Below are positions 20,100 through 33,400 of a stretch of 64,000 nt of DNA, piece by piece. The DNA is taken from NCBI GenBank assembly GCA_022818135.1, contig JAFMSR010000005.1:24532175-24596174 (forward strand). Reading direction: 5' to 3'. The position numbers and the translations under genes are program-made. Below the pieces are notes generated by a model. It did no database searches, was not told the origin of the DNA, and saw nothing but the letters and a program-made list of their open reading frames with translations. Source of the DNA: Saxidomus purpurata (Eukaryota > Mollusca > Bivalvia > Venerida > Veneridae). Position 1 is the first letter of the stretch; every line of letters starts with the position of its first letter.

Positions 20100-23000
20100 T
20101 AGTAAATCATGCTTTCCTACTCCTTTCTGTTTCTTTACAAAGCTAGTGTAACATAATGAGGGATAAAGACAACATTTTAATAATGGCCGGATATAGATTT
20201 GAAGGCATCCAAAATTAATTTGTCAGGTACAACATGATGTAAGTAATTCTCCATTTCGTTTTAATAATAGCGGAACTTTACTAGACATTCTAATGAATAG
20301 ACAGATATAAATGGGCTTTTTCGTGCATTGCAGGAAACGCCTCTTAAAATTAATAGTCAGTCAGGTTAGGATTGTGCTGTCCATCCCTATGATCATGTAG
20401 GCTACCTTTTCCGCCGTCTGTATTAAAGAACATTGAAAAGTTGAAGAGATTATTTCTTATCATTTGATCTAACATGTATATTTGTTATGAATTGCACTTT
20501 TCAATTATTCAGTTAGATAATTTCAATCGTTTACCTTTTTGAATAAATCTATGGCAAAATAAGAAACAATGTCATATACAAAAATTGAAAAGTATAATCA
20601 TTAGGATATGAAGCATTAAAGTTACAGGAATATATATCGTCCGGCCAAATAATTGTATGCTTTTACAAAGTGAAATTATAGTCTTTAGAATAATGTCATG
20701 CTTTGCCCAATATAGCGCGTCTGCTAATTATTTAAATGGTCTCTTCTGTTTTATATATTTTGAGATTTATTTTCTTTTCTCCTATACAAGACTGCAACTG
20801 CTCAGATGTTTTGCTTATATAACAGGTTCTGTAACAGAATGTCTGTGTACTAGTCAGGGTAACGTGTTTGATGTTCTTTGTCAAATTTCGCTTTGTACGC
20901 TAGCACTATCTTAGATACATGTACTTGGTCATTTGATTGTGGATACATGGTTTAAAACCCGGCAAGAATTACATTGCTTGCTTGTTAAGTGTATGGGAAG
21001 CAATCGTTCGCCAGTGAATAAATTATGTTTGGAATTTAATGATAAAGATTGAGTGGAGTTAAAATATTCAGATTAAACCGTTTGTGCTGTCCTCAAGTAA
21101 GTTTTAACCGATACAGACTTTTATCAATGTACCAAGCTCTGGCGTCTATCAACGTCATAGCAAAACACTTCATAATACACGAAAGGACGCATTATTTCCT
21201 GTTTATCAAACTATCCCATAAAATAAACAAATTTATTGCTAGAGGGGAAATCACGACTGTTAGGTCCAGTAAAACAATAATAAATGATGTAATAAAGCAG
21301 GAGACTTGCTGCTTGACAACCCTAGCTAGACATTGAGACTGTATGTATATTTACATTGAAGCAAATAAGATAGCACATGACTGTTATTGTAAGGTTGTCT
21401 ATGCAAAACATTTTGTCCTAATTCAAATGTGCAAGAAAGGCAGACTTCCAAGTAAAGATGTGCAAAATTATTGCAATGAATCAAAACTTGAAATCGAGAT
21501 GATTCAAAATTAACAAAATGTCATTTAAATATAACTGAAATTTTTAGAAATAAAGAGCACAGTAAAAGACAAGAGGCCAGGCACAATAAACAACAACACA
21601 TGTGGGTCTGTCAACTCTTTTCGTTGCCGTACAAAAGTAAGTAAACAATGGTTGTCTGAGTGTCTTACGCTAGTTTCAACTACATTCTGTTACTCAACCA
21701 TAATGTATCTACCAGTTGGATACTGCACGGTCAGAAACACTTTACTCGTTATAACAGTGATGATCCTATGATAGTGAACTTGTAGGACAACAGACATTCG
21801 GAGCCCATTTTAGTAACATAAACAGGTGATATAGATGTTTTTAAAGATAATTTTATAAGTCTCTATGAACAGGTAACATATATAGGCTTTGAGAGCTATG
21901 AAGTTAATACTTCACGGTAATTTCAAGGAGGGATTGGCACAGAACGACTGTTAACATCAATAGTACTAATAGAGTAATGTCATCTCACTTTCCTTTGAAA
22001 TCCGTACGGGCCGTGTTCCCTAATACTCAACTTTACAGAACAGTTTAAAACATGTATGATTAAAGTAGAAGATCGAAAAAGATCGATGTTATATCTATTA
22101 CATGCATCTATATGTTTCAAACATAATTCATATTTAGTCAGTTTGATATAAGAGAAACGTATTACAATAGTTTTCACATACATACTAATCAAACGGTAAA
22201 CACTTTAATCCCTGAATTGCTGTTCTTTATATCGCTTTAAACAGCATACAATCGCGGCCCTCTAAGACAGTATATGCTTTTTTTGTTCCTGTGAGTTAGA
22301 ACAAGATGTTAGTCAATCATTAGAAAAGAAACATTACATGTCATAAATACATAAATTATAACTGGAAATATTCTTACCAATATACACTAAAGTCTTACAG
22401 TATTGCATCGCAGGAAACTGTGACCGTGTTTTTCTCCGATCAATGACCTAATACTGTAATAGCTATTTCTTCCTTATTACTGTCATAAAACCATATATCT
22501 AGGGAACTATATAAACATTTATTTTACTGCTAATATATAATTGACATTCACTGCAGATAACTGAACATCTAGCTGATTTTGATCATATAAAAATGTCTTT
22601 CAATGCAACTTAAGTGAGAGACTAAAGTCTAAAATCTATCTCTACAGTATGTATGTATAATTGTACTTCGTTTTGTATCTGATTCGAGGAAGAGAGACTC
22701 GGCTTTTATTGCATAACCTTTTCTTTTGATGGTCATATAGGTGATATTTATAAGAATAAAGGTGACATGTTCATGAATATGTTACAACAGTCATAAAACA
22801 GTGAATCAGTGTCTTGAAAATAAAATGTCTTTTATTCATGGTCAAATACCAAAAGCGCTTTTGCACACATTTTATCAGTTATCAGTTAAAAAAAGCTTTC
22901 TATACACTGACTGCAGGGCTTTCAAATAAGTTTGATCTTCAAATATAAAAGCTGCTCATTCACAGTTGAGGTGAAAATAATGCATGTCTTCCCAACGACG

Positions 23001-23370
23001 TATTCAGACTCTAACTTCACATTGAAGCTAAGATTGATACGATAAAAACAAAATTTACGAAGAACAGTTTTACTTAAACTACTCTGAAATAGCACTAAAT
23101 TCAAAAGCGTTGCAACGCTTTATGTCATTTTGTGGTGTATATTTTCATTTACAAATGTAACAGAAAACCGTTACATATGTATAACGATTATCGATTTACA
23201 GGATCAAACTAAATTATTCAGAAATATCTATGTGCAAGCTGCTTTAAACTATTTATAGTTTTTAACTTCTCAGAATTTTGAAGAGATGTTGCTTTGAAAA
23301 TAAAGTGGGATCAAGTCTGTTGAAGATTAAACTTCTTGCCTTAAAGTATACTTACATAAATCCATATCGT
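20100..23370 (+). repeat. Duplicated unit U1 (alpha, beta, gamma, delta in order)
   Basis: Alpha is at about 20100-20260, beta at about 20265-20410, gamma at about 21120-21520 and delta at about 22440-22770. A tail near 23310-23350 ('agattaaactt...ttaaagtatac') also has a match. The same modules recur in the same order at 30240-36360. Alpha, beta and delta recur at 43345-45780 with an alpha-to-delta distance of about 2.35 kb, against about 2.39 kb here. In gamma, 'aataaatgatgtaataaagc' is identical at 21278 and 31236. In delta, 'taaaaccatatatctaggga' is identical at 22486 and 35803. There is no shared coding frame, so this looks like duplicated non-coding DNA, or introns of a decayed gene array. 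Confidence 0.6.
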
Positions 23371-26300
23371 ACCATTTGAACATGGACTAATGGTATAGGA
23401 TTAATGAAAATATGCAGATGACATATTTGTGCAATTAATTTTGACCCGCCATCTGTTTCAGACAGGATTTCAGTTACATATTAACTTATTCTTTTCAGTT
23501 GTTATCAACTGATTTTCAAAAATGGATTTTGTTTAGAAAACTTAGAAGTTTGTTAAGAAAGGTTAGAAAACAAAAAAGGGACATCCAAACATCCAAGGAA
23601 TATATATGGTAAGACATGCATACACATCAAACTTTAAGACGTGGTCGTTTGCTATAGGAATTTGAAATTTGCTCATGCGTAAGCTTGATGAAGAACATCT
23701 ATGGTACGGATTGCATGTTATCGTGACTCACCGCTACAGCTCGAACTGGTGGGATTCATACTTGTGGATAGTTTTGTGGTTGCAACATATGCTTAAATTG
23801 GCAGCTTTCAGTCGGCGGTAATCTATAATTGTATCGGCAGCTTTCGTCGGCGTTTATAGAGTGTAAAGCAGTTCTTATCTGAAAAGCAACTACCAGATTA
23901 AGGATGGCCGAAGTATCTACTTAAACTCGTTTTAATCCGTAGCAATCAATTAAAATAAGATTTGTAACGTTAAAACACACTTTGTACCAGACCAAACTAT
24001 TCTGATACAAAAATTACGGTGCTCTCATCAATTGTACTGTACTGTATATCTTCAACAAGATTGTGAATGTATCTGACATCTGACCTTTTACATATGTTTC
24101 TAGTGGTAACGCCATTCCCGGAAATATCTTTTTTATTGTCTGAAACTAAACTCTAAAGAGGTATATTATTTAAAAGGGATAAACTTCAAGAAACAACTTT
24201 AACTTATAACTCGTTAATTCATTCTCTAATGTACAGGAAACATGCCAAAATTACGCTCGAAATATTAGTCTCCAAACTGTTGATGCAGACTATATTAAGC
24301 TCCGATGAAAATCGTACTGGTTATTGTGAATTTAGCGGAAAATGCAAGACCAGACTAATATCCTCAGGAAAATTACTAATTTGATGTATTTGGTTTTTAA
24401 ACACTCACTTTAATTAATTTTTACTGCAACTGTTATTATATGTGACGTACAAAATGTTATTTTCAATACTGGCGAGACAATCCTTCCCAAATGGTAAATT
24501 CAAGCTATTTATGTATTTTTTCATATTGATTTTGATGCATTTTAAAATATTCTTATATTTAAACACACTGGTTTTTATGTTACGATGATATTAAAGAGGA
24601 GACTGTTGTCTAACGCTGAGTTCATAATCTTTAAATTGAAAAAAGAAAATACCTAAATTTAGCAATTTTATGAGTATGTAAATATTTCCAACCACAATGT
24701 GGTGTCAGACGTAATATTTTTGTAACAAAACAAATAGTTGTACCGAGTATTCCTTAGATGATATTTAATACAGTGAGAAAACAACGGCGGGCAGTCATAT
24801 CTAGTTTGATGAAAACAATTTTCTTGCGCTTTTAGTGCCAAATCCCATTGTACTGTGTAAAGTCGTTTGTATTTTGTAGATAGGCGCGATTGTTATAAAG
24901 TCAAAAAATAAGTTATAAATATGTACGTTTAAGTTTTTTTTTCCATTTAGCATATACAATGTACATTGCCAGGATCTTTCCCATGGTTAACCGCTGAAAA
25001 TACACTGTTGAATCATTTACATATAAATGCAGTATTTAAGGAAGTGCACCATTTCCCTTAGTGGGTTGGGTGCATAATCTTCCATTTTTATTTTTTCCCT
25101 TAATATCAAATGTATATCTCATGGTTGGTATGCCATAATATTGTTGTATACTTACACTTATAATTTATGAAATCAAAATAAGAAATAGTGAATTATGATG
25201 AAGAACGGATACATTTTGAAACGTTTTCTTGCTTGTTCACGAACAAATACAATGTGACTGAATCAGTGAAAATAAAGGAACTAAAGCATGGTTTAAACCA
25301 CTATCAACATGCTCTTACATTTTGTATGCTAAAAGTGTTTGTTTATCTAGCCATTTAAAAGATGTAAAAAATTCAGAGAATTCCTGAAAGACACCCTCAT
25401 GTTTATACAGACATTTTACAAAATATGTTTTTGATATAGTAAAACGAAACAAGCGGTGTTAACTATGTTTTCCATTTTTCTTAACATGAATTAGTAGAAT
25501 AAGTTTACTACAATATTATGGAATCTCAAAAAAGAGGAAAAAAATGATATAAAACATAAAAAAAATAAAAATAAAAATCTTGCACCCCACCCACCAACAA
25601 GGAAATTGGTGCGCCACCTTAATATTTCTATATCAAGATAAGAGAAGCAGACTTTCGTGTTTGTTTTTTGCTGAAATTTGTTTTGCAATTTTGTTGTTTC
25701 GTTTCAATAAATTTTGTATCTTAAAAAAAGGACAGTAATAATGTTTGTTTGCTGTCAAGTTACTGTCATTGTAAGAGCTGATACAAACGACAACAAGATG
25801 TTTGTTATTGAGTCTTTGTTATTGAGTTGATGATAAATGTAATACCAAAATCATTTATAATGTTGAAATATGTCCCATGCTTTTAACTTTTATCTCAATG
25901 ATACTCTTGCATATTTCATTTTCATTATGCGGTCCCATATGCTACTTTCTCTTTCTATTCTTTTATTTAAAGGTCCATTACCAAAAACTGTAATTCCTTG
26001 ATTTTTAACAGGGGTTTGAAACTGGCTTCTAAAACTTTACTATAACGAAAAACCTGTTATGACAATACTATAGGTGAATGTATTTGTATATCCTTAGATT
26101 GACCATGGGTGGTCTTTTGTCCTACTTTCGCTTTATTGCATGTTTTTAACAGTCAGACTATACCTTGCGAATTGGAAGTAAAATTCTATCACTTTATTGT
26201 AGGTATCTTATTTCTTTACAACCTCATTGAAGCCTTAAATATGAGAATTTGACAATTAAAAGATTTGAAAACTTCAAAGCCTCAATTTCGTTTTGAAAAT

Positions 26301-27117
26301 GAAAATATAATTTATCAATTTTTGTAATATAGTAACACAATTTAGTACAAATGGTATGTCATACATTTTCTTCTGAGAAGACGCCTGTAATTAAGGATTA
26401 AAGAAAATTCGTGTCTTAGAAGTCTTACAAGGTGCTCGCTAAAAGCTGTATAATATTTGTTTGACGTTGGTTGGTCTCAAACTACCTGGTTAAAATAGAC
26501 ATTTTAGACGTTAGTTACATATAAATATTGTTATTGCATTTATTATTCATATTCAAGCACAGACAAAATAGACTTCTTATAAAGTCCAATGGCGTGTGAC
26601 TACAGACAATTATTGAACACATGTCGCTTCTTATTTCCTATCCTTAATCAGAAGAGATTGTTGTTATTGTACAAACGTCTGTAACCTTGGTTACAGAAAG
26701 ACATAAACTGTTACAACTCAACAAAATGGCGCCATTTAATGACTCTTGTTTTTTTGTAACTATTTTGTTTTTAATTTGAAATGTAAAAAAATTGTTTAAC
26801 GTTTCAAAACATGTTGTTTAAACATTTTGTTTACATTAAACAAAGTGACGTCTTTACATGACTCGTTATTGTGACACTTTTTTGAACAGTCTGTTGTGGA
26901 CTACTTAAATGTACAGTGTTTAGTGAATAATGTTTATTGACTCGATTTTTCTTCTTTCATAAATTAATAGAAGCTGAAAGGAATAAAATTGCGGAAAATC
27001 ATTAATATTGTCGGTTCATGTTTTTTTATACTGAAGCATCTCGCCCACCCCCACAAAATTGATATGACTGGTAAGATGTTCAAAACTCATATAATTCTCT
27101 CAATGTACATTAGCATA
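23371..27117. other. AT-rich sequence, nothing recognised
   Basis: No gene is seen. A short perfect palindrome CTGTAACCTTGGTTACAG (8 bp arms) lies at 26679-26696. The start 'ttaaaggtccattaccaaa' at about 25968 has the look of a MITE end, but no partner end was found. Confidence 0.45.
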
Positions 27118-27260
27118 TTCTAACTTGACGAACGATGACAGCTATATTTTCAATGCCAGACAGATATAGTTGGCTATTTTGTTCATTACAGGAATCGTCG
27201 CTTAGGATGGCGTTTTAGACACTTTGGAAACGTGCTGTCCATCACAGTAAATGAGTGTGT
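27118..27260 (+). repeat. Dispersed repeat module beta, well-preserved copy
   Basis: 'aacttgacgaacgatgacag', 'ttttcaatgccagacagata' and 'ttgttcattacaggaatcgt' give nearly the consensus of the family. The word 'ttgttcattacag' looks like a splice acceptor, but no downstream frame is shared between copies. Confidence 0.6.
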
Positions 27261-27479
27261 CTCGGTATTTCTTAACCCTGTAGCCATTTCATTGTCCGTA
27301 GCCAAAAGAATTAATCGACCAGGTTATCCCTGTTCTGATCAACAGATATGTTTTCAACTTTTCATTATCAGTACCATAACACATCTTGATCATGGTTTAC
27401 AGTGTGAACTATTACGTCATTCAGTTGTGTCCAATTGAAAGAGAGGTAAGTGCAGTATTCATTACATTTCAATACAACA

Positions 27480-27930
27480 CTCGGTTTTGTTGAATAGGAT
27501 TTTTTTCCAGATGACGTATAAGAACATTTATATTTGTGGCAGCCCAACTTTGTCCATTGTAGCAGGGTGAGAAAAAGTGTGTGCAGGCTTACCGAAGTTT
27601 GGGAACCTTCGCTGACAGGGCGAATGCTTTACTGAGTGAGATATTTAGCCGCCTTCAAACCTCCATTTTTCATACTCAAGTCCATTAACTTGAAATTCTT
27701 CTCATTGATGTTGACCGCCGTCCTCAAATTTCAGTGAGAAATATTAAAGCAAGCGATTTACAGGCGTCAGAGATAGACTTTGTAGTGCTGTCGTGGCGCT
27801 ATGTTGAACTACATTGTCGCAGCGTGAAGAAAATGTGCAACCTGACCGATGCTTAAACCCAGGACGGACCCTTTGCTTACGAGGCGAATGTTTTGTCGAC
27901 AGAGCTATCTAGCCGCCTACACACCTCTCC
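27480..27930 (-). mobile_element. Two tandem tRNA-headed SINE units
   Basis: On the minus strand two tRNA-like heads start with GGCGGCTA, at 27917 and at 27653, so they are 264 bp apart. Each has an A-box-like TAGCTCTGTCGAC or TATCTCACTCAGT, an anticodon arm around CATTCGCC...GGCGAA-like sequence, and a common body. The shared body includes complements of 'gcaacctgaccgatg' or 'gcaggcttaccgaagt' and of 'agcgtgaagaaaatg' or 'agggtgagaaaaagtg'. B boxes are degraded (GGGTTTAAGC; GGTTCCCAAAC). The pair could be a dimeric SINE or two insertions in tandem. No coding content is seen. Confidence 0.7.
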
Positions 27931-28254
27931 TATTAAGAATTAAGTCTGTAACCATGGCGAAGTGAATTTAAATTGACTACCATATCCACCGGTACTACAA
28001 TAATCGGACTTATTTCGAGTTCTTAATATCCATAACCTTCAATCAATATGTCTGAATTCTGAAAATTTATCTGATTGGTCTTTTGAACAGCAGGAATGTT
28101 TTTTTCATTATTTTAGATTCAGCAGCTACTTGCTACACATGAGTACGTTAGTACAAGATGTCTCGATGGCTTTGACATTGTTCTTATTCATACCATTTCT
28201 TAAATTTAGATGTGCTATGTTCTCATATAATGTTTTTTTTATAAATAATATATT

Positions 28255-28440
28255 TACCTAACGGTGTGCATTGAACGTCAATCAATGTGATTACTTTTGA
28301 AGTATTAGCTTGTATGCAGACCGAAAGGAAAAAAAGAACGATTTCTTCTACTCGAAGACATTCAGACATGACAACGAGAAACGGCAGTAAACCTTTCAGA
28401 CACGACTCTCATTTACAATATACTGTGCTTGATTAGAAGT
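28255..28440 (+). repeat. Dispersed segment related to 13650-13890
   Basis: See the partner at 13650. Shared words in order include 'gaacgtcaatcaat' and 'gagaaacggcagtaaaccttt'. The orientation is the same. Confidence 0.45.
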
Positions 28441-29737
28441 TATTTTTGGCAACATGTAATACAATTCACATTTCTTCAGATGTGTGTACAAATTATTCTG
28501 ACGTGGGAACACTTGGAACTGTGTAACGTAACAGTAAAAAACATCCTAAAGCAAAATAGAGGAATGAAAAGTTAAAAAAATAATAACCCTCCTTTTCCAC
28601 CAAGATACAAATTTCATACAACTCGCATATCTGTGATAGCATCACGTTATTGAGATAAGGCAGATAACCACTGCATGGGGTTTGTTAATCGTAAATGACG
28701 AGGTTATTCACAATAGTCCATTACTACATGTAGGTACCTCGAAAAGCAATCTAAGCCATAAATTACATGTATTAACACTTCAAAATAACCACACAAAGCA
28801 TCACGTGTATACATCTATATTTGAAGAAAACACGCACTCTGCTGCGTGAAGAAGTTATAACTATTCTTAATGCAAGATCATGATGGCTCAACTTGCTACT
28901 AAACATGCCTGGGTTTGCTAGATGCATTCGAAGAAAGCATTACATTAAGGACCATGATTTGTTCTACTGTAAATGTTTTAACGTACAAGAATCTGGCAAA
29001 GACGAATCAGACGTTATTTAGTAACTGTTTCAACAGTAAATAGGCTTGTTTGATGAATTGAAATTTCTATGAAGGATAACATTAGAGAAACTAAACTGTG
29101 TTATGATATGTGACAGGGTTATCATATTATAAGTACTTTCTGTCTTCCGAGTGTCTACCAACGCATAATAGCGACATCCTACTGGTCCCGGCGGCACACC
29201 ACCTAAACCAACATCAATCAGCTCTGGCATTAATTATATAAAATAGCACATGCATGACGTTTTAGACACTCCGTTCCTACTCATGTATAACACCCTATTT
29301 AAGAATGAAACTGTAAGGAGAAAGCCGGGGACAAAACAATTTGTAATTATTAAAAGGGTTAACGTGATCGCTTCGAGGCATGACATTTTGCAACAATCCG
29401 ATCCTCCTTTCCACTATAGACATACATGCACTCGAATTAGGTCAATCGTGATTTTAGATCTCAATCGTTTCCGTGATATACCTACTTTTGGCAACCAATC
29501 AAATCAGTCTGGTAATTTCTGACTGGAAATTGCAGCCAGGTAAATGTATCCCTCTTAGGCTACTTCAATCTTTCTTTCTTCCACAGACATGCTGGAAGAC
29601 ATGCCAGGCTTCCAGTACTAGAATCATGTATGCTGATCTCAGCCTCTCTTAGACCCTTATGAAATCTTATATTCTAAATAAAAACTATTCAGCTGATACG
29701 TCAAGAAAATAATTTAATTCCGCATGAAAGATTTGTC
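28441..29737. other. Mostly unrecognised; possible terminal exon near 29583
   Basis: At 29568-29585 a pyrimidine tract ends in 'tttcttccacag', and the next frame reads MLEDMPGFQY and then a stop. This could be a splice acceptor with a short last exon, or chance. Nothing else is recognised. Confidence 0.25.
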
Positions 29738-29807
29738 GTGCCGCCGTAGTTTAGTGGCAAACACACTGGACTGGATTTTCCAGAGAGCAGCGGTCCGAAT
29801 ATACCTC
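29738..29807 (+). repeat. tRNA-like SINE head
   Basis: GCCGCCGTAGTTTAGTGG has a reasonable A box (29747 onwards). It is followed by CTGGACTGGATTTTCCAG, which forms an anticodon-like arm, and by a worn B box 'gcggtccgaatatacc'. The stems are imperfect, so it is a SINE head and not a tRNA gene. The downstream body runs on without a clear end. Confidence 0.45.
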
Positions 29808-30239
29808 AAATAATATCCATCTGACCCCAGTAGGTTTAAAGCCAATCGTCACTACTATCTGTGTGTCATATATTAAGATAAAACGCGCTATTCTGGCGCA
29901 TACGCTCAGTTCATTAATTGAATTTTACCCTTAATAACGAGCCTTCTCAATAATTGAAATTCACTTGATTTTAATAAATCTTTACAAAAGAGTTTCCAGA
30001 GAGTTTGTCAAGTAAACTAATCTGATCCCACAAATGCTATTGTACTTTGTATTTAATAGAAGAACTTGTTTATATACGTTATTCAATTTATTGATTATTT
30101 TGTCTAATATCTTAGAAAGTTCTAATTGCAGAAAAACGTTTACTGAGGTTCAGGGCAGTCATCTAAAACTATAATAAAAGAGACGTGTATGTTTAAGTCT
30201 TAAGACTGTCTTCATTGTGTTTGTAGCGATTCCCGATTT
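29808..30239. other. AT-rich sequence, nothing recognised
   Basis: It may include the body of the SINE that starts at 29738. No other feature is seen. Confidence 0.4.
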
Positions 30240-31624
30240 ATATGCAAACTAGTTTAACTATTTTCCTCTTGGTTGCAAGCTTTGTAGACAATCGACTAAG
30301 TAAATTACATAGTCTGTGTCTAGTAAATCATGTTTTTCTTCTCCATTTTACTTCATTACAAGCTGAGCGGAATAAAATCAGGGTAATGACGATGGTTTAA
30401 TAATGCCAAGAAATAGATTTGAAGGCATCTAAAATTAATTTGTCTGGAAAAAGAAGATGTTCGTACGTCTGCTTTCCAAAATCTGTCAATATATTTCGCT
30501 TTTAACTTAATATCCGAACTTCAATCGATGAATGAAAGCTATATTTTTGCTTTTTCGTTCATTTCTGAAAACCTTGCCTATAATCATTTGTCAGACACAA
30601 TTGACTCGTGCTGTCCATTGTTGTAAATGCTTGGATATTGAAGCTTTCTATGATCCAGTATCCGTTTCGAAAATTATACATACCAGATTGAAAACTGTAA
30701 CAGTATCTGTACCGGCGGGTGTGTTTGTTAAAAATTGCACTGTCAGCTGTTCGATTTGTAAGTTTTCTGCGATAATCTCTTTGAATAAGTTCGAATAAGT
30801 TTTGAAAAAGAATAATTTGAATTAGTTGGACTAGTTGATTTTAGAAATTTGGTAGGTTGTTCATAAACAAGGGTACAAAATGTGAATATATCCTTCGATC
30901 GATACACCTGCATACACATGTACTTTGAAACACAGCATTTTATGTCTTCCATTCCTATTTTTCAAATGATCTGTTCCAATATTTCGATTCTGTCATTCAG
31001 GGGCAAAAACCGATATGAATTGCATATTATAACAGTCGGTTCATGCGATGTGCCGGATCATACGAGTGGTTGACCTCGGCCGTGATCAAGCAATGTGCAA
31101 CCAACGAGAAAAGATACGACTCGCTTTCAACAGACTATTACATTTCCTGTTTATCATACTCACCCCCATGAGAAAACACAGTAAACAAATTTATTGCCAG
31201 AAGGGGAATCTCGACTATTGCGTCCAGTTAAACAACAATAAATGATGTAATAAAGCAGGAGACTGGCTTCCTGGCAACAATTGCTAGTCAAGGCTTTACT
31301 TGTATATACAGCAAATAAAATAACCACTCGATTTTATTGTAGTTAAGTAAACGCTATTTCTTCATTTAAATGTCAAGGAAAGAAGAAATCAGGATAAAAG
31401 GAAAAGTAGTCCTCAACAAAAGTGAACAAAATTATTTCAATGACCCAAACTGACAGAATCGTATAGTAACAGAAATCGAAATCAATCGATGTTTCAAACA
31501 TTGACAGAATGGTCGGTAACCAATGAAATGAGCAAGATGTGTTAAACGATACTGCATCACAAATCAGAAACATGAACAGAAATTTAAAAATGGAAATAAA
31601 CAGTATTTACTTTTACAGATACAT

Positions 31625-31690
31625 GAAAGGGGCACTCCCTACATCTAGCAGATTTCTGGAAACAACGTTTTGCCTACATATAATTAATGG
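31625..31690 (-). mobile_element. Fragment of the TTAA-type MITE
   Basis: 'gaaaggggcactccctacat' followed by 'ctagcagatt' is the terminal part of the MITE family (compare 35306 and 47505). Similarity fades after about 45 bp. Confidence 0.55.
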
Positions 31691-32072
31691 GGGTTTTCCG
31701 CCGAAATGCAGCATGCAGTGCTCACTAGTGTTTTTGTAAGGATTACACCGGCAAGCGTTGTAACAAGCACTTGTCACATGCAGCTTATTTTTTTAGATCC
31801 CTTTAATCTATTTTAAGGCTAAATACATGCCAAATACAAATGTCATTTCAACTTATCTTGTTACCTTTCAAACACTGTTTTTGTTTGGGTTCGAGGGTCC
31901 TAAGTGGAAATAAAAAGTTTTGCTCATTTCTAATGGTTTGAAGGGAAGACAGTTTTCTTGTTTTTCTTCGGTTCTAAGTGTTCATATTTAGGATAGTTTA
32001 ACTAATGAGAGTATAGGTTTTTTTGGAATTAGCGGACAAGTAGGTACACAGATGCTTTTAAGGTCATCCATT

Positions 32073-32400
32073 CTTATTCATTAATGTTGCATGCTCATTT
32101 GTTGTGTTTACTACATCTAACACGAATGAAATATCCGCCCAAACTATATGACTTGCTTATAACATTTACCAAACTATATTACTTCCTCATATGTCGTGTT
32201 TACTTCATCTTGCACGAATGAAATATCCGTCCAAACTATATGACTTGCTTATTCATGAACATTGCAGGCTAATATGTCTTGTTTACTACATCTTGCATAC
32301 ATTTAGCAGGCTATGTTACTTCATTGCTTCTTAGCACATTTTTGTAGTTTCATTCATGTAACGTGCTAATTCATGCTCATTTGTCTTAAAGCCGAAAGAA
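32073..32400 (+). repeat. Decayed ~92 bp tandem array
   Basis: 'cacgaatgaaatatccg' occurs at 32121 and 32213, 92 bp apart, each followed by 'ccaaactatatgacttgctt'. A third, more diverged unit starts near 32246. Related sequence resumes at about 32940-33075, beyond MITE copy C ('ttgcttatttatgaatgttgcag', 'tacatttaccaggctatatt'). The MITE therefore landed inside or beside this array. Confidence 0.7.
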
Positions 32401-32436
32401 TGTCCGTACTTCAAAATGAGATACACAAAAAGACGA

Positions 32437-32814
32437 TTAAAGAGACATACCCTATGACTGATGTCAAACTAAATAGCCTCCAAAACATAAATAACAGAAT
32501 CTTTCTTAGTATTATAACTTAACCTAAAAGTTTCAGCTATGCATTCCCAGTCATTATTGATAAGATCTACGTTTTAAAATATACTACAGTACCGTAAACC
32601 ATTCAATAATTTATTTAGAGTTGTTGTTGTACAATTAATAGGTGGATGCGATTTATTAAAGAAAACCTCTATATTGATTAATTGTGGTAAAATTAGGCAA
32701 TTTTCGCCATATGTTCTTCTTTGAAATTGTATTTATTTATCATATTACGTTCATTGAAAACATCATCTATGTTTCGAGAATATAATCTGCTAGCTGTAGG
32801 GAGTGCTTCTTTAA
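32437..32814 (+). mobile_element. TTAA-bounded MITE, copy C (378 bp, complete)
   Basis: It begins TTAAAGAGACATACCCTA (32437) and ends TAGGGAGTGCTTCTTTAA (32814). The ends are imperfect inverted repeats with TTAA at each border. The interior is uninterrupted and serves as the reference for the empty sites in copy B. There is no transposase. Shared words with the others include 'gtaccgtaaaccattcaata', 'gagttgttgttgtacaatta' and 'ctatattgattaattgtggt'. Confidence 0.8.
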
Positions 32815-32869
32815 ACAAGACGAAGGAGCCTACAAATGATCATGCAAAGTTGATGAATAAACATGTCAT

Positions 32870-33400
32870 ATAGATGCATAGTGTTTTGAAGGATATTCCG
32901 TCACATATGTAATATCCACCAAACGTCTATGCATCTTTATGACAACTTTAATGCAATTATGTGACTTGCTTATTTATGAATGTTGCAGTCTCATTTGTAT
33001 TGTTTATTATATCTTCCATACATTTACCAGGCTATATTACTTCATTGCTACTTAGTACTTTCATTCATCTTACATACTTATACTTGGAATGTCTTAGATG
33101 TACTTGATATTAGAACTTTTGTGATTAGGCATGCTATACAGATGCATAGCGTTCTGGCGGATATTCCCCTCCATAGAAATGCAACTTGTATAACCTTTGT
33201 TAATGCACCACATAAAGTTTCAACCAGATGTTTTGTAAGAGTCAGAAAAAAGAGTGAGCTGAACCAAAAATTAGGATTTTCATTGATCCAACTACAAGGG
33301 ACAAGCACAGGGGTCATCCTGTCTGAAAACTTTAATACGGAATTTTTTAAATCTTGTAAAATCGAGTCCAAGATCGTTTTCAATGGCGTATAAAAACGTC
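32870..33400. repeat. Repeat-derived sequence with overlapping open frames
   Basis: 'gatgcatagtgttttgaagg' (near 32874) and 'gatgcatagcgttctggcgg' (near 33141) are two copies of a word followed by 'atattcc'. The stretch has a 137-codon frame (32980-33393, plus) and a 101-codon frame (33078-33383, minus). Neither shows a known domain, and being open on both strands suggests low stop density and not coding. I leave them uncalled. Confidence 0.35.

Noticed and set aside
27232..27438. Exon following module beta
   Set aside because: The frame has no ATG at its start and is not kept in the other beta copies.
32980..33393. 137-codon plus frame and 101-codon minus frame
   Set aside because: They overlap on opposite strands in repeat-derived DNA, with no known domain in either.
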